Assembly: GCA_016931625.1 (NCBI GenBank)
Contig: JAFGEK010000026.1
Location: 1-59,749, forward strand
Length of the DNA stretch: 59,749 nucleotides
Direction: 5' to 3'
Source: Deltaproteobacteria bacterium
Lineage (GTDB): Bacteria; Myxococcota; XYA12-FULL-58-9; JAFGEK01
The translations under genes and the position numbers were made by a program. This document shows positions 59,550 through 59,749 of this stretch, one piece after another. Every line of letters begins with the position of its first letter. Position 1 is the first letter of the stretch. Under the pieces are notes generated by a model. The model was given only the letters and a program-made list of their open reading frames with translations, was not told the origin of the DNA and made no database searches.

Positions 59550-59581
59550 GGTTATAGGGGTTATAGGGGAGGTTATAGGGG
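59550..59581. repeat. Short GGTTATAGG tandem repeat
   Basis: GGTTATAGG occurs three times (from 59550, 59559 and 59571) in a G-rich tract between the AAA ATPase gene and the istB remnant. It may be the eroded edge of an insertion sequence. The rightward frame that spans it (GYRGYRGGYRG) is an artefact of the repeat. Confidence 0.6.
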
Positions 59582-59749
59582 ACACTTTCTTAAAAGATTC
59601 CTAGTTTTGTCGACTCCAGAAGGTCCAACAAAGACACAGTTAGTCTTATCTTTGATAAAGTTTAAAGTAGCCGCTTGCATAACAATTTCGCGGTCAATCG
59701 TTTTAGGATAATCAAAGTCGTAATTATCCAAACTAGTAAGAGGAAATAT
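59573..59749 (-). pseudogene. IS21-family istB remnant, 5' end outside window
   Basis: Reading leftward from the window edge, 58 codons encode LDNYDFDYPKTIDREIVMQA and FIKDKTNCVFVGPSGVDKT, matching the IstB helper ATPase of IS21 elements (FD...ID, NxxFxGPSGxGKTH). The Walker A glycine before Lys is changed to Asp, the following His is Arg, and a stop arrives 7 codons later, so the protein is truncated and probably inactive. The rest lies beyond the window. Confidence 0.75.

Noticed and set aside
59514-59711. Rightward 65-codon frame (GYRGYRGG)
   Set aside because: It is produced by the GGTTATAGG repeat and by the complement of the istB remnant.
1-59749. CRISPR arrays, rRNA, phage structural genes
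   Set aside because: No regularly spaced repeat arrays, rRNA-like sequence or capsid/tail genes were seen on either strand.

Overview
The window reads as chromosome from an AT-rich Gram-negative bacterium, most likely a deltaproteobacterial or Myxococcota-type lineage. The evidence is an outer-membrane OmpA protein and a large predicted beta-barrel protein, one TolQ/ExbB homologue followed by two TolR/ExbD homologues (the layout of Agl-type motors), a GldA/F/G-like ABC transporter followed by a DUF4340 protein, a PHA-regulator-domain protein, and Tat-exported DUF362 proteins. No rRNA, complete tRNA or CRISPR array was seen. The lineage is an inference; no marker gene here settles it.

Layout. 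Positions 1-4100 are an accessory patch: a truncated unknown gene, then four toxin-antitoxin (TA) modules (hicAB, a RelE/HigB-HigA type pair, brnTA, DUF4258/YgiT). Two fragments copied from the 3' end of the gene at 4290-4883 and one fragment of the YgiT gene lie among them. Positions 4290-8002 (minus) form a redox operon: DUF6599 protein, Tat-exported DUF362 protein, NapH-NapG-like polyferredoxin and a b561-like four-helix membrane protein. Positions 8235-13221 (minus) hold an acyl/aryl adenylating ligase, glmU and glmS. Positions 13352-16598 (plus) hold an OmpA protein, rsmE and a zinc-ribbon/RDD membrane protein. Positions 16614-21036 are a second accessory patch: VapC with a Phd-type antitoxin, a single-chain MNT-HEPN protein, and a three-gene cassette (TIGR04255 protein, helix-turn-helix protein, unknown SHDCD-motif protein). 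Positions 21137-26631 hold a proC-like remnant, a second DUF362 gene and a 1330-residue propeller/DUF6599/barrel protein.

Positions 26865-33328 (minus) carry an AT-rich unknown gene, an active/inactive M16 peptidase pair, mltG, ruvX and a PhaR-domain gene. A probable structured RNA on the plus strand lies between the M16 pair and mltG. Positions 33422-40208 hold rsgA, a sigma-54 promoter with a GGA-rich leader, a Ppx/GppA phosphatase, hemE, sfsA, an alkaline-phosphatase-superfamily protein and a DUF3108 protein. Positions 40205-46251 hold an orphan antitoxin, a calpain-like protease, a DTW-domain tRNA modifier, the ExbB/ExbD/ExbD motor, a broken ABC-F gene and higBA. Positions 46343-59749 hold a serine hydrolase, a GGDEF-EAL protein, a gutted flavin oxidoreductase, the Gld-like ABC operon, a cation-diffusion facilitator, ribF, an AAA/DUF4143 ATPase and an IS21 istB remnant running off the edge.

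The main points for a second look are: (i) the three-gene cassette at 18608-21036; (ii) the plus-strand RNA at about 31119-31237, with three abutting helices and G.U pairs that fit only that strand; (iii) TA modules lodged between repeated copies of one gene's 3' end; (iv) TA promoters whose -10 box lies only 6-8 nt from the start codon, implying leaderless mRNAs; (v) two separate pairings of DUF362 with a DUF6599 domain; (vi) a sigma-54-driven leader with eight GGA motifs.
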